Origin: an uncultured Bacteroidales bacterium | GTDB lineage: Bacteria; Bacteroidota; Bacteroidia; Bacteroidales; UBA932 | Assembly (NCBI GenBank): GCA_905233345.1 | Contig: CAJODQ010000014.1 | Location: 1-64,000 of the forward strand | Length of the DNA: 64,000 nt | Reading direction: 5' to 3' | Part shown: piece by piece, positions 32,371-41,295 of the stretch | How positions within the stretch are numbered: the first letter of the stretch is position 1 | Layout of the letters: each line of letters begins with the position of its first letter | Position numbers and translations under genes: made by a program | The notes under the pieces: model-generated | What the model was told of the DNA's origin: nothing | Seen by the model: the letters and a program-made list of their open reading frames with translations, nothing else | The model's database searches: none

Positions 32371-34224
32371 ATGAACGACAAAAGAAGCAGCATCATCGGC
32401 TTTGCCCTGATCGGCATCATCCTGCTGTTGTTCAGCTGGTACAACACCAAGCAGGCCAGTAAATACCAGCAGGAGACGCTCGTACGCGACACCCTGACCG
32501 CCGTCGCCGCCATCGAACAGGGCGAAGAGGCTTCAGCCGCCGACAGCACCGATTGGAGGGACGGGAACCTGGCTGACGCCAATGACTACGGAGACCAGTA
32601 CCTCAACCTGGCCAGCCAGGCTGAAACCGCGTACTATACCCTTGAAAACGACAAAGTCGCCATCCGGATCAGCTCCAAGGGCGCCCAGCCCTACGAGGTG
32701 CTCATCAAGGACTACTACACCTACGACAGTTGCGACCTCTTCCTGGTGCGTCCCAACAAGAGCCTTTTCGACCTGGAGCTCAACACCAACCAATGGGTGA
32801 ACACCAGCGAGCTGCACTTCCGCTCCGTGGAGAGCACCGACAGCACCCTGACTCTCCGCCTCCAGTTCGGAGAGAACGCCTGGATTGACGCCGTGTACTC
32901 CCTGGCCTCCGACAGCTACATGCTGGGTTACATGCTCCACTTCGTGGGCATGGACCAGATCCTCGACCGCCGCACCAACCAGATGAACCTCAAGTGGGTG
33001 CTCGACGTGCCCCGGCTCGAGAAAGGCTACCAGAACGAACGCAACTACTCGGGCGTCGCCTATAAATACCTGGCCAGCAATGAGGTCAAGACGCTGGGCA
33101 AGCGCCGCGACATGGCAGAGGAGCATTTCAACTCCTCCATCCGCTGGTTCGGCTTCCAGCAGCAGTTCTTCTCGGCCATCCTCGTGGCAGAGAACGGTTT
33201 CCCCGCCGGACAGCTGGTCAACCGTTTCCATCCCGACAAGGATCCGGAAGGCACCCTGATGCAGTCGGGCGCTGAAATGAGCGTTTCGCTCGAAAACCGC
33301 AGCAGCGACTTCATCCTCCCCTTCAGCTTCTACTTCGGTCCGAACCACTTCTACACCCTGAAGAGCTACGGCGAGGGCTTTGAGAAGATCATCCCGCTGG
33401 GCGGCAAGGTCATCGGCACCATCAGCCGCTTCGTGATCATCCCGACCTTCAACTGGCTGAGCCGCTTCATCTCGAGCTACGGCCTGATCATCCTGATCCT
33501 GACCATCATGATCAAGCTCGTGATCTCGCCGCTCACCTGGAAGTCCTACATGTCGTCCGCGAAGATGCGGGTGCTCAAGCCCGAGATCGACAAGATCAAC
33601 GAGAAATATCCCCGCCAGGAAGACGCCATGAAGAAGCAGCAGGCCACCATGGACCTGTACAAGCGCGCCGGCGTGAACATGTGGGGCGGATGCCTCCCCA
33701 TCCTGCTCCAGTTCCCGATACTGTGGGCCATGTTCCGCTTCTTCCCGGCTTCCATCGAGCTGCGCCAGCAGGGCTTCCTCTGGTGCAACGACCTGAGCGC
33801 CTACGACTCGATCCTGGACCTCGGCTTCAAGATTCCGCTCTACGGTGACCACGTCTCCCTCTTCGCCCTGCTGATGGGCGTCTCGATGTGGGGCTACTCG
33901 AAGATGACGATGTCGCAGCAGCCCAGCACGCAGACCATGCCCGGCATGGAATTCATGCAGGTGTGGCTGATGCCGATCATGATGGTGTTCATCTGCAACA
34001 ACCTCTCGGCCGGTCTGAGCTACTACTACCTGCTCTCCAACCTCATCACCATCGGCCAGAACTGGGCCATCCGCAAATGGTTCGTCGACGAGGACAAGAT
34101 CTACGAGAACCTGAAGAAGAAGGCCAACTCCAAGGAGCCGGTCAAGAAATCGAAGTTCCAGCAGCGCCTCGACGCCGCGTACAAGGCCCAGCAGGAACAG
34201 ATGCGTCAGCAGAACAAGAAGTAA
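32371..34224 (+). CDS. yidC: Membrane protein insertase YidC
   Basis: 617 residues. The layout is that of Gram-negative YidC: an N-terminal membrane helix (SSIIGFALIGIILLLFSWY), a large periplasmic beta domain (about residues 60-350), then the conserved insertase core with helices GLIILILTIMIKLVISPL, GGCLPILLQFPILWAMFRFF and further segments, ending in a basic tail (KKSKFQQRLDAAYKAQQEQ). It inserts and folds inner-membrane proteins with or without Sec. It lies between the DUF349 gene and yggS in one operon. Confidence 0.95.
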   Translation: MNDKRSSIIGFALIGIILLLFSWYNTKQASKYQQETLVRDTLTAVAAIEQGEEASAADSTDWRDGNLADANDYGDQYLNLASQAETAYYTLENDKVAIRISSKGAQPYEVLIKDYYTYDSCDLFLVRPNKSLFDLELNTNQWVNTSELHFRSVESTDSTLTLRLQFGENAWIDAVYSLASDSYMLGYMLHFVGMDQILDRRTNQMNLKWVLDVPRLEKGYQNERNYSGVAYKYLASNEVKTLGKRRDMAEEHFNSSIRWFGFQQQFFSAILVAENGFPAGQLVNRFHPDKDPEGTLMQSGAEMSVSLENRSSDFILPFSFYFGPNHFYTLKSYGEGFEKIIPLGGKVIGTISRFVIIPTFNWLSRFISSYGLIILILTIMIKLVISPLTWKSYMSSAKMRVLKPEIDKINEKYPRQEDAMKKQQATMDLYKRAGVNMWGGCLPILLQFPILWAMFRFFPASIELRQQGFLWCNDLSAYDSILDLGFKIPLYGDHVSLFALLMGVSMWGYSKMTMSQQPSTQTMPGMEFMQVWLMPIMMVFICNNLSAGLSYYYLLSNLITIGQNWAIRKWFVDEDKIYENLKKKANSKEPVKKSKFQQRLDAAYKAQQEQMRQQNKK

Positions 34225-34225
34225 T

Positions 34226-34870
34226 ATGTCTATCGTCGCTGCCATCGCGCAAATCAGACACGAACTGCCATCAACCGTTGAGTTGGTGGCAGTTTCCAAA
34301 TTCAAGCCCGTGGAGGACATCCGGCAGGCCTACGAGGCAGGCCAGCGCGCCTTTGGCGAGAACCGCCCCCAGGAGCTCGCCCTCAAGGCCCAGCAACTTC
34401 CCGCAGACATCCAGTGGCATTTCATCGGGCACCTGCAGACCAACAAGGTCAAGCTCATCCTCCCCCATGTCGCGCTGATCCAGTCGGTGGATTCGGAGCA
34501 TCTGCTCGCCGAGATCGATAAGCAGGCCCGTGCACTGGGCAGGACGGTCGACATCCTGCTGGAAGTGCACATCGCGCGGGAGACCACGAAACAGGGCCTC
34601 CTGCCCGAAGAAGCCGAAGCGCTGGCCCGGCACATCGCTGATTACCCCAACGTGCGCCTGCGCGGCGTAATGGGCATGGCCACTTTCACTGACGATACCG
34701 ACGAGGTCCGGCGCGAGTTCCGCACCCTCAAGGCCCTGTCGCAAAAGCTCTCCGACATCCCTGACTGCGACCAAGTTTCCATGGGCATGAGCGGAGACTG
34801 GCGCATCGCCGTTGAGGAAGGCACGACTATTGTACGCATCGGCTCGTTCATTTTTGGAAAAAGAAATTGA
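34226..34870 (+). CDS. yggS: YggS-family PLP homeostasis protein
   Basis: 214 residues. PLP-binding TIM-barrel protein without known catalysis, involved in B6 balance. Motifs: ELVAVSKFKPVEDIRQAYEAG with the PLP lysine, FGENRPQE, WHFIGHLQTNKVK, SMGMSGDWRIAVEEG and TIVRIGSFIFG. One base after the yidC stop. Confidence 0.93.
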   Translation: MSIVAAIAQIRHELPSTVELVAVSKFKPVEDIRQAYEAGQRAFGENRPQELALKAQQLPADIQWHFIGHLQTNKVKLILPHVALIQSVDSEHLLAEIDKQARALGRTVDILLEVHIARETTKQGLLPEEAEALARHIADYPNVRLRGVMGMATFTDDTDEVRREFRTLKALSQKLSDIPDCDQVSMGMSGDWRIAVEEGTTIVRIGSFIFGKRN

Positions 34871-34875
34871 GAGAT

Positions 34876-35613
34876 ATGAAAAGAATCCTGCTTGTGGCGC
34901 TCGTCGTCCTGTCGGCGGCTGCCTGCAAAAAAATCACGCCTGAAACCCGTATCGCCCAGATCGACCAGCACTTCAACGGAAAGGAAGCGGTCTACAGCGC
35001 CAAACTCCCGCAATACACGGACGAAAAGTTGCTCGACTACCTGACCCTCCAGCTGGCAGGCGAACTCGGCGCCAAGGATATCTGGACGCTGGAAGAGGAC
35101 GGGCAGGTGGTGCTGGTCGCCGAATTCCCGGGCAAGGACAAGAAGAATACCCAGCTCTCGATGATTTCCGCATCGCTCGACGATCCCAACGCCTGCGCCA
35201 TGCTGCTGGAAGTGCTGGAAGCCTATAAGAAGATCAAAATTCAGCATAAGAACGCCCTGCGGGCCATCTTCTACTCCCCCGCGAGCGATTCCACGGGCCG
35301 GAACGGCCTGACGCTCGTCAACCAGGACATCCGGGAATCGGGCGACATGGTGTTATTTGACATCGAAGTGGCCACGCGCGACGATCAGCCGCTGCACACT
35401 TTCGTGCTCGACGAGTCGCCCACCTTCGCCAAAACCTTGATCGACGTAGTTCCGGGCTATATGGCGCCGCTGGGCAACTACCAGCTGGTACAGGGAACCT
35501 TCCCGAATCTGGACTGGCAACTGCGCTGCCCCATCTATCGCTATCACGTAGACCCGAGCGCCTTCCAGCAGGAAGCCGCCGCCGTCACCGCCTTCACGTT
35601 TTTGTTGAACTAG
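34876..35613 (+). CDS. Lipoprotein, possibly a degenerate M28-peptidase-like fold
   Basis: 245 residues from the ATG at 34876; signal peptide KRILLVALVVLSAAAC with Cys17. The segment MISASLDDPNACAMLLEVLEAYKK followed by LRAIFYSPAS recalls the metal-site region and helix of M28 aminopeptidases (normally HxDxxGA), but the metal ligands are not conserved. Function unknown; the fold suggestion is weak. Its stop codon TAG shares CTAG with the stop of the convergent tamL gene. Confidence 0.6.
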   Translation: MKRILLVALVVLSAAACKKITPETRIAQIDQHFNGKEAVYSAKLPQYTDEKLLDYLTLQLAGELGAKDIWTLEEDGQVVLVAEFPGKDKKNTQLSMISASLDDPNACAMLLEVLEAYKKIKIQHKNALRAIFYSPASDSTGRNGLTLVNQDIRESGDMVLFDIEVATRDDQPLHTFVLDESPTFAKTLIDVVPGYMAPLGNYQLVQGTFPNLDWQLRCPIYRYHVDPSAFQQEAAAVTAFTFLLN

Positions 35614-37808
35614 AAAGGATAGCCGATGCCGAAGTGGAAGGCATAGTTGCCTTGCACCCAGTCGTTGATTCCCATGAATTCCTGCTTGCTCGGGTCATAG
35701 ACCTTCAGACCCAGGTCGAAACGGATGAGCACCATCCCGAAATCGACACGCGCACCCAAGCCCACGTCCATGGCCGTGCTGCGGAAGAGGTTCTTGAACG
35801 AGAAAAGACTCCGCGGATCGCGTGACTGACCGTCCAGGTCGTCCGCGCCGATGTTCCACACGTTGCCGATATCGGCAAACACCGCACCTTCCAATTTCCA
35901 GAACAACGGGAAGCGCATCTCTACGTTGGCTTCCAGGTGCATGTCGCCCGACTGGTTGGCGATGGCGAAGCTCGTGTCGCGCGGCGCCATGCCCGGACCG
36001 ACCGAGCGGGCCCGCCAGCCGCGCATGCTGCTGGCACCACCGGCGTAGAAGAGTTTCTCAAAAGGCAATGACACGGAATTGCCATAGGCGTAGCCAGCCC
36101 CGGCCAAGGCACGGACCGCCAGGGCATACTGGCCCACGTCACCGATGCGGAAGGTACCCACGGCCTGCATCTCGGCCCGGACATACTGGGAATACGGGAT
36201 GCCGAAGATCAGGTCCTCTCCCCGCTCCCCTTTCTTGAACAGGCCCGTCTTGCCCAGCAGGCTCATCATGTTGCCCGACACGTCATACTGGAAGCGGGTG
36301 TAGAAATAGGTCACCTTCGGGTTGACCTTGGTGTTCGTGGTAAAATAGAAGGTTCCCGTGCCGCCCAGGTCGAAGTGGCTGCGGAAGGAGTTTTTCAGGT
36401 AGGGGTCGACGAGGCGCGCCATGAAAGTGGAGTCGAGGCGCGTGGTGTTGACGACGCTCAGCTGGATCGGATGGAACTGGTAGTAAAACTTCTTGGCGAT
36501 GTTCCAGTTGAAGCCGTACAGGCCGGTCGCGATGTTGCGGGTATATTCGGGACGGTTCTGGAAGCTGTACGTCAGATTGATGTCCATCTGCGGCTGGTTG
36601 ACGAAAGGCATGCGCAAGATGAAATCGGGGTACCAGGGGATTTTCAGGCCCGAGTTGACCGATAGTTCGATGGCGCGGGTCGGGTCGCGGAACATGAACT
36701 GGAAGTTGCCGCGGAAGCCCAGTGTGAAGACCTCTCCCCCGCCGAAGATGTTCTTGTGGCTGTAGGAAAGGGCGGGCGTCACGCCGAACAGGCCGGTGGA
36801 GTTGAAGGAGCCTTCCAGGTTAAGTTTCAGCGCCTGGAGGCGGGCCTGCTGCAGAAGGATGCGGCAGTCCACGGCGGTGGAATCGTAGTCAGACTCGCGG
36901 AGCATCATATTGACGCTGCTGAAGAGCGGGATGCTGGCGTAGCGGTCGTACTCGCGGTTGATCTTCTCTTCGCTATAGAGTTCCCCGGGCTTAAGCTGGT
37001 TGAGGTTCTGCAGGAATTTTTGACGCACGCGCATGCCCGGCTGGGGCATGATGGCCACGTTGCCGATAGTATACTGCCGGTGTTCCCGGGCGGCTTCCTC
37101 ACTTTCGTTGCGGGTATAGTTCTCGAGTTTGACGATCAGGTCGGCCTCGTCGCGACGCGTGGAGGTGTCGGCATAGAAGAAAAAGTAGTTCTTCGAGAAT
37201 CCCCAGTAGCCGTTGTTGCGGAAGAGGCTGGAGAGACGTTCACTTTCTTTCTCGAGATTCTCCTCGGAGAGGTAGTCACCGGGCTGGACGGTGAAATTGC
37301 TGGAGTCGGCAGCCATCAGGCCGGCCAGGGTGGTATCTTTCACCACATATTCGATGTCCCGGATGGGAAACTGTTTTCCCAATGTCACGTCATATTCGAC
37401 CCGGACGGTGCCATTTTTCACCTGGGGATGGGCCTCGATCGTGGAATTGTAATAGCCCTGATAGGTCAGGTGGTCGACCATGCTCTTGATGGACTGGCCG
37501 ACCATGCCTTCTTCATAGACCACGGGAGCCTGGCCGATCTTCTGGCAGAAGCGGTCCCATCCTTTTCCCTTGCCGTTTTGCCAGTTGTAGATATACAGGC
37601 CGGGATGCCACTTGCCGAAGACGTAGTGATTGGATTTCTGCTTGATGTAGGGCGTGAGGTTCGAAGGGTTGTAGGTAGGCCCGTTGGTGATGACAACCTT
37701 GTTCTCCGCCAGGCGCAGTTCATCCTCCGCGAGCATCTTCGTCGTGGAGCACCCCGCCGCCATCACCAGCAGCGCCAAAAGCCCAACTATCAGCGCCTTT
37801 TTCGACAT
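35610..37808 (-). CDS. tamL: BamA/TamA-family outer membrane lipoprotein (TamL)
   Basis: 732 residues from ATG 37808; signal with lipobox VMAAGC (Cys20). POTRA-like repeats cover about residues 100-370 (LGKQFPIRDIEYVV, YTIGNVAIMPQPGM), followed by an outer-membrane beta-barrel of the Omp85 superfamily ending in aromatic FHFGIGYPF. The barrel carries GGASSMRGWRARSVGPG, the Omp85 lid-lock motif. In Bacteroidota a lipoprotein TamA counterpart works with TamB in moving lipids or proteins to the outer membrane; a TamB-like gene begins at 61364. The promoter element abuts the start codon. Confidence 0.9.
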   Translation of the reverse strand: MSKKALIVGLLALLVMAAGCSTTKMLAEDELRLAENKVVITNGPTYNPSNLTPYIKQKSNHYVFGKWHPGLYIYNWQNGKGKGWDRFCQKIGQAPVVYEEGMVGQSIKSMVDHLTYQGYYNSTIEAHPQVKNGTVRVEYDVTLGKQFPIRDIEYVVKDTTLAGLMAADSSNFTVQPGDYLSEENLEKESERLSSLFRNNGYWGFSKNYFFFYADTSTRRDEADLIVKLENYTRNESEEAAREHRQYTIGNVAIMPQPGMRVRQKFLQNLNQLKPGELYSEEKINREYDRYASIPLFSSVNMMLRESDYDSTAVDCRILLQQARLQALKLNLEGSFNSTGLFGVTPALSYSHKNIFGGGEVFTLGFRGNFQFMFRDPTRAIELSVNSGLKIPWYPDFILRMPFVNQPQMDINLTYSFQNRPEYTRNIATGLYGFNWNIAKKFYYQFHPIQLSVVNTTRLDSTFMARLVDPYLKNSFRSHFDLGGTGTFYFTTNTKVNPKVTYFYTRFQYDVSGNMMSLLGKTGLFKKGERGEDLIFGIPYSQYVRAEMQAVGTFRIGDVGQYALAVRALAGAGYAYGNSVSLPFEKLFYAGGASSMRGWRARSVGPGMAPRDTSFAIANQSGDMHLEANVEMRFPLFWKLEGAVFADIGNVWNIGADDLDGQSRDPRSLFSFKNLFRSTAMDVGLGARVDFGMVLIRFDLGLKVYDPSKQEFMGINDWVQGNYAFHFGIGYPF

Positions 37809-37814
37809 ATTATG

Positions 37815-37822
37815 CAAAGATA
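37815..37822 (-). promoter_or_regulatory. -7 promoter element of tamL
   Basis: TATCTTTG on the minus strand ends 6 bases before the tamL ATG, suggesting a leaderless or very short-leader mRNA. Confidence 0.55.
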
Positions 37823-37896
37823 CAAAAAAATATAACGCAGGCGCGCCCTTTATCATCCCTGGCGCACATGTGGTAGGAAATGATTTCTTTTTTCGC

Positions 37897-37904
37897 TATA
37901 TTTG
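37897..37904 (+). promoter_or_regulatory. -7 promoter element of the GH27 gene
   Basis: TATATTTG fits TAnnTTTG, 20 bases before the ATG at 37925. Confidence 0.6.
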
Positions 37905-37924
37905 AAAATTAAACGATCAATCCT

Positions 37925-39226
37925 ATGAAAAAGACACTACTGCTGATGGGCATTGCCCTGCTGACTTTCATCGCTGCGGGCGCACAGGAACGGAAACCCG
38001 ATGGCAACCTGCCGAAATGGGAGGGGCTGGCCGACACGCCGCAGATGGGCTGGAGCTCCTGGAACAAGTTCCAATGTGACATCAATGAAACCCTGATCAA
38101 GGACATTGCCGACCAGATGGTATCTCTGGGCCTGGTTGATGCAGGCTACGTTTATCTCAATCTGGACGATGGCTGGCACGGGGAGCGCGATGCGGCGGGC
38201 TTTGTGCACGAAGATCCCGCCAAGTTTCCGTCCGGAATGAAGGCGCTGGCGGATTATCTCCATGCGCGGGGCCTCAAGCTGGGTATCTACAGCGACGCGG
38301 GCACCAACACCTGCGCTTGCTACACCGGCAGCCTCGGGCACGAGTACCAGGATGCCTTTACCTATGCCCAGTGGGGTGTCGATTACCTGAAATATGACTG
38401 GTGCTACACCAAGAATATCAATCCGAAGGGCGCTTATGCGCTGATGCGGGATGCCCTCCGCTGGGCGGGCCGCCCGATTTTCTTCAGCATGTGCGAATGG
38501 GGCACCAGCAAGCCCTGGGAATGGGCGGCGGAAGTCGGTCATTCCTGGCGGACCACCGGCGACATCGGGGTGGGCTTCCTGGCCATCCCGCAGCGCTACG
38601 ATGCCGACGGCAAGCCTACGTGGACCCCGCTCGGCGTGATGCCCATCGTGGACATGAACGAGCCGTTGCGGCAGTATGCCGGCCCCGGCCATTGGAACGA
38701 CCCCGACATGCTGGAAGTGGGCAATGGCATGAGCGTGGCGGAAGACCGTGCGCACTTCACGCTCTGGTGCATGATGGCCGCACCGCTCATCCTCGGCAAC
38801 GACATCACAAACATGACGCCCGAAACCCTCGCCACCATCACCAACAAAGAGGTTATTGCCATCGACCAGGATCCGCTCGGCATCCAGGGGCTGCGCCTAA
38901 AGACCGACGGGGATATCCAGTACTGGTTCAAACCCCTTGCCGGCGGTGACTGGGCGTTCTGCATCCTGAATGTCGGTGAAGCGCCGGCCACGGTCGCGAT
39001 CGACTGGGCCGCACTCGAAGTCGACGACGCGCTGAGCGGCCGTCGCACGGATTTCGCCACGGTCAATTACCGCGTCAAGGACCTCTGGAACGCTTCCGCC
39101 AAGCCGTTCACCACACTGGTGAAGGGAAAAGGCAAGCTGCGCAAGCAGATGGTCCAGAACCCCGCCTCGGCCGTTGTCGGTTCCCACGACGTGGTCGTTT
39201 ACCGGCTCTCGCCCATTCAGAAATAA
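37925..39226 (+). CDS. Secreted GH27 alpha-galactosidase
   Basis: 433 residues with a signal peptide (MKKTLLLMGIALLTFIAAGAQ). GH27 motifs: MGWSSWNKFQCDINE, YLNLDDGWHG, YLKYDWCYTKN with nucleophile Asp158, SWRTTGDIGVGF with probable acid/base Asp213, and WNDPDMLEVGN. A C-terminal beta domain follows (RLKTDGDIQYWFKPLAGGDW). Cleaves terminal alpha-galactose from oligo- or polysaccharides in the periplasm or outside. No polysaccharide-utilisation genes (SusC/D) lie next to it. Confidence 0.93.
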   Translation: MKKTLLLMGIALLTFIAAGAQERKPDGNLPKWEGLADTPQMGWSSWNKFQCDINETLIKDIADQMVSLGLVDAGYVYLNLDDGWHGERDAAGFVHEDPAKFPSGMKALADYLHARGLKLGIYSDAGTNTCACYTGSLGHEYQDAFTYAQWGVDYLKYDWCYTKNINPKGAYALMRDALRWAGRPIFFSMCEWGTSKPWEWAAEVGHSWRTTGDIGVGFLAIPQRYDADGKPTWTPLGVMPIVDMNEPLRQYAGPGHWNDPDMLEVGNGMSVAEDRAHFTLWCMMAAPLILGNDITNMTPETLATITNKEVIAIDQDPLGIQGLRLKTDGDIQYWFKPLAGGDWAFCILNVGEAPATVAIDWAALEVDDALSGRRTDFATVNYRVKDLWNASAKPFTTLVKGKGKLRKQMVQNPASAVVGSHDVVVYRLSPIQK

Positions 39227-39282
39227 GCAGTATCACTCATCCCGAAGCACGACCCGCATTTTTGATAGATCCGCGTCCTGAA

Positions 39283-39984
39283 TTATCGACGGCGGAATTC
39301 GGAGACGGTGATCGCGGTGGCGACAGCGACGTTAAGAGATTCGCTGGTATGTGCGCCGGCCGGGAAGGGCGGGATATAGAGGCGGCGGGTGACGGACCGG
39401 GCCACTTCGGGCGAAATGCCGTTGGCTTCGGAACCCATGACGATAATGCCGCCCTTTGTCAGCGGAGACTGATAGATGTCATCCCCATCCAGAAAGGTTC
39501 CATAGACATCCGTCTTGACCGGGCATCTGAGATATTCAGCAAGTTTCACATACGAAACCTTCACACGAAAAATCGCGCCCATCGTAGCCTGGACAACCTT
39601 CGGGTTGTAGACTTCAACGGTATCTTCGGAGGCGAGGATCTGGTGGATGCCGAACCAGTCGGCGATGCGGAGGATGGTCCCCAGATTGCCGGGATCGCGG
39701 ATGCCGTCGAGGGCCAGGACGAGTTCGTCGGGCTGGATAGCGGGAGTAACAGGGGCGGGCTGCCGGACGATGGCGAGGGCTGGTGACGGGTGGGTCAACT
39801 GGCTGATACGGGCCATGGCGTCTTCGCCGATATCTTCGACGCGGTAGTGGGCGACGACCTCAAAACCGGAGTTCAGTGCTTCGGCCACGAGCTTTTCGCC
39901 TTCGACGACAAACAAGCCCCGCTCATCGCGGAACTTCTTCTGTCCCAGCGCCTTGATTTCCTTGATATCGTTTTTGGAAATCAC
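39283..39984 (-). CDS. TrmH-family (SpoU) RNA 2'-O-methyltransferase
   Basis: 233 residues from GTG 39984, which overlaps the rfbB stop as GTGA. The SPOUT methyltransferase C-terminal half shows LDGIRDPGNLGTILRIADWFG, GGIIVMGSEANGISPEV and AHTSESLNVAVATAI. The N-terminal substrate-binding part begins KNDIKEIKALGQKKFRDE. Probably methylates rRNA; the exact site is unknown. Confidence 0.9.
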   Translation of the reverse strand: MISKNDIKEIKALGQKKFRDERGLFVVEGEKLVAEALNSGFEVVAHYRVEDIGEDAMARISQLTHPSPALAIVRQPAPVTPAIQPDELVLALDGIRDPGNLGTILRIADWFGIHQILASEDTVEVYNPKVVQATMGAIFRVKVSYVKLAEYLRCPVKTDVYGTFLDGDDIYQSPLTKGGIIVMGSEANGISPEVARSVTRRLYIPPFPAGAHTSESLNVAVATAITVSEFRRR

Positions 39985-41204
39985 CGGTTCTTGTACATGT
40001 CGTCGTAGTACTTCTGGTAGTCGCCGCTCGTGACGTTGTCCATCCAGGCCTGGTTGTCGAGATACCATCGGACGGTCTTTTCGATGCCTTCCTCGAACTG
40101 GAGGGAAGGCTCCCAGCCGAGTTCTTTCTGGAGCTTCGTTGAGTCGATGGCGTAGCGCAGGTCGTGGCCGGCGCGGTCGGTGACGTAGGTGATCAGGTGG
40201 TCGCTCGCACCTTCAGGGTTGCCGAGCAGGCGGTCGACGGTCTTGATGAGGACCTTGATCAGGTCGATGTTCTTCCATTCGTTGAAGCCGCCGATGTTGT
40301 AGGTCTCGGCATCTTTGCCTTCATGGAAGATCAGGTCGATGGCGCGGGCGTGGTCTTCGACGTAGAGCCAGTCGCGAACGTTCTCGCCCTTGCCGTAGAC
40401 AGGCAGGGGTTTGCCATGGCGGATGTTATTGATGAACAGCGGGATCAGTTTCTCGGGGAACTGGTACGGGCCGTAGTTGTTCGAGCAGTTGGTTACCACG
40501 ACGGGCAGGCCGTAGGTGTCGTGGTAGGCGCGCACGAAGTGGTCGCTTGAGGCCTTGGCGGCGCTGTACGGGCTGTGGGGTTGGTACTTGAGGTCCTCCG
40601 TGAAGAAGGCGGTGCCGTAGGCCAGGTGGTGTTTGCCCGAGGAGGCTTTCGTCGTGAACGGCGGCTCCACACCGGCCGGATCGGTAATCTCCAGCGCACC
40701 ATATACCTCGTCCGTGGAAATATGATAGAAGCGGCACTTCGTTTCCGAAGATGCCCCTTCACATCCGCTACGGCGATCCGCACCGGCCTTCCCGCAAAAA
40801 CTCCGTGAAGGGGCTTCTTCGGAAACGGGCAGCCGGTACCCATACGGCTCCCAGCATAGTTTCGCGGCCTGCAGGAGGGTCAGGGTGCCCATTACGTTGG
40901 TCTTGGCGAAGGTGAAAGGATCCTTGATCGAGCGGTCCACATGGCTTTCGGCTGCCAGGTGGATAACACCGTCCACTTGCTCATCCTGCATCAGCTTCAG
41001 CACCCCTTCGAAGTCGCAGATGTCCATCTTCACGAAGCGGTAGTTGGGCTTGTCCTCAATGTCCTTGAGATTGGCCAGGTTGCCCGCATAGGTGAGTTTG
41101 TCGAGGTTGATGATCTTGTATTCCGGATATTTGTTCACAAACAGCCGCACGACGTGGCTGCCGATGAACCCGGCTCCGCCGGTGATGATAAGGGTGCGCT
41201 TCAT
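39981..41204 (-). CDS. rfbB: dTDP-glucose 4,6-dehydratase, with palindromic insertion
   Basis: 407 residues from ATG 41204 (an ATG at 41213 is also possible). Short-chain dehydrogenase making dTDP-4-keto-6-deoxyglucose for rhamnose and related sugars. Motifs: TGGAGFIGSHVV, HLAAESHVDRS, HISTDEVYG, SPYSAAKASSDH with catalytic Tyr/Lys, and NCSNNYGPYQ. It is about 50 residues longer than usual. Part of the excess, EEAPSRSFCGKAGADRRS and the following residues just before the STDEVYG strand, is encoded by an 88-bp palindrome at 40740-40827. No other dTDP-rhamnose genes lie nearby. Confidence 0.92.
   Translation of the reverse strand: MKRTLIITGGAGFIGSHVVRLFVNKYPEYKIINLDKLTYAGNLANLKDIEDKPNYRFVKMDICDFEGVLKLMQDEQVDGVIHLAAESHVDRSIKDPFTFAKTNVMGTLTLLQAAKLCWEPYGYRLPVSEEAPSRSFCGKAGADRRSGCEGASSETKCRFYHISTDEVYGALEITDPAGVEPPFTTKASSGKHHLAYGTAFFTEDLKYQPHSPYSAAKASSDHFVRAYHDTYGLPVVVTNCSNNYGPYQFPEKLIPLFINNIRHGKPLPVYGKGENVRDWLYVEDHARAIDLIFHEGKDAETYNIGGFNEWKNIDLIKVLIKTVDRLLGNPEGASDHLITYVTDRAGHDLRYAIDSTKLQKELGWEPSLQFEEGIEKTVRWYLDNQAWMDNVTSGDYQKYYDDMYKNR
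40740..40827. repeat. 88-bp palindromic element inside rfbB
   Basis: 23-base arms 40740-40762 and 40805-40827 are inverted copies with one mismatch (22/23), around a 42-base spacer. It is translated through as part of rfbB and accounts for an insertion of about 28 residues in a surface loop, resembling in concept the coding palindromic elements known from Rickettsia. Confidence 0.8.
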
Positions 41205-41224
41205 GGTATTCATTCTAATTCTTA

Positions 41225-41232
41225 CAAAGATA
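41225..41232 (-). promoter_or_regulatory. -7 promoter element of rfbB-trmH
   Basis: TATCTTTG on the minus strand, 20 bases before the ATG at 41204. On the plus strand, CATATTTG at 41265-41272 (one mismatch) may serve the next gene. Confidence 0.55.
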
Positions 41233-41295
41233 GAACAATCTCGTGTTTTTCTGAAAAAAATGCACATATTTGTTGAGATGATAAAATGAGAACCG

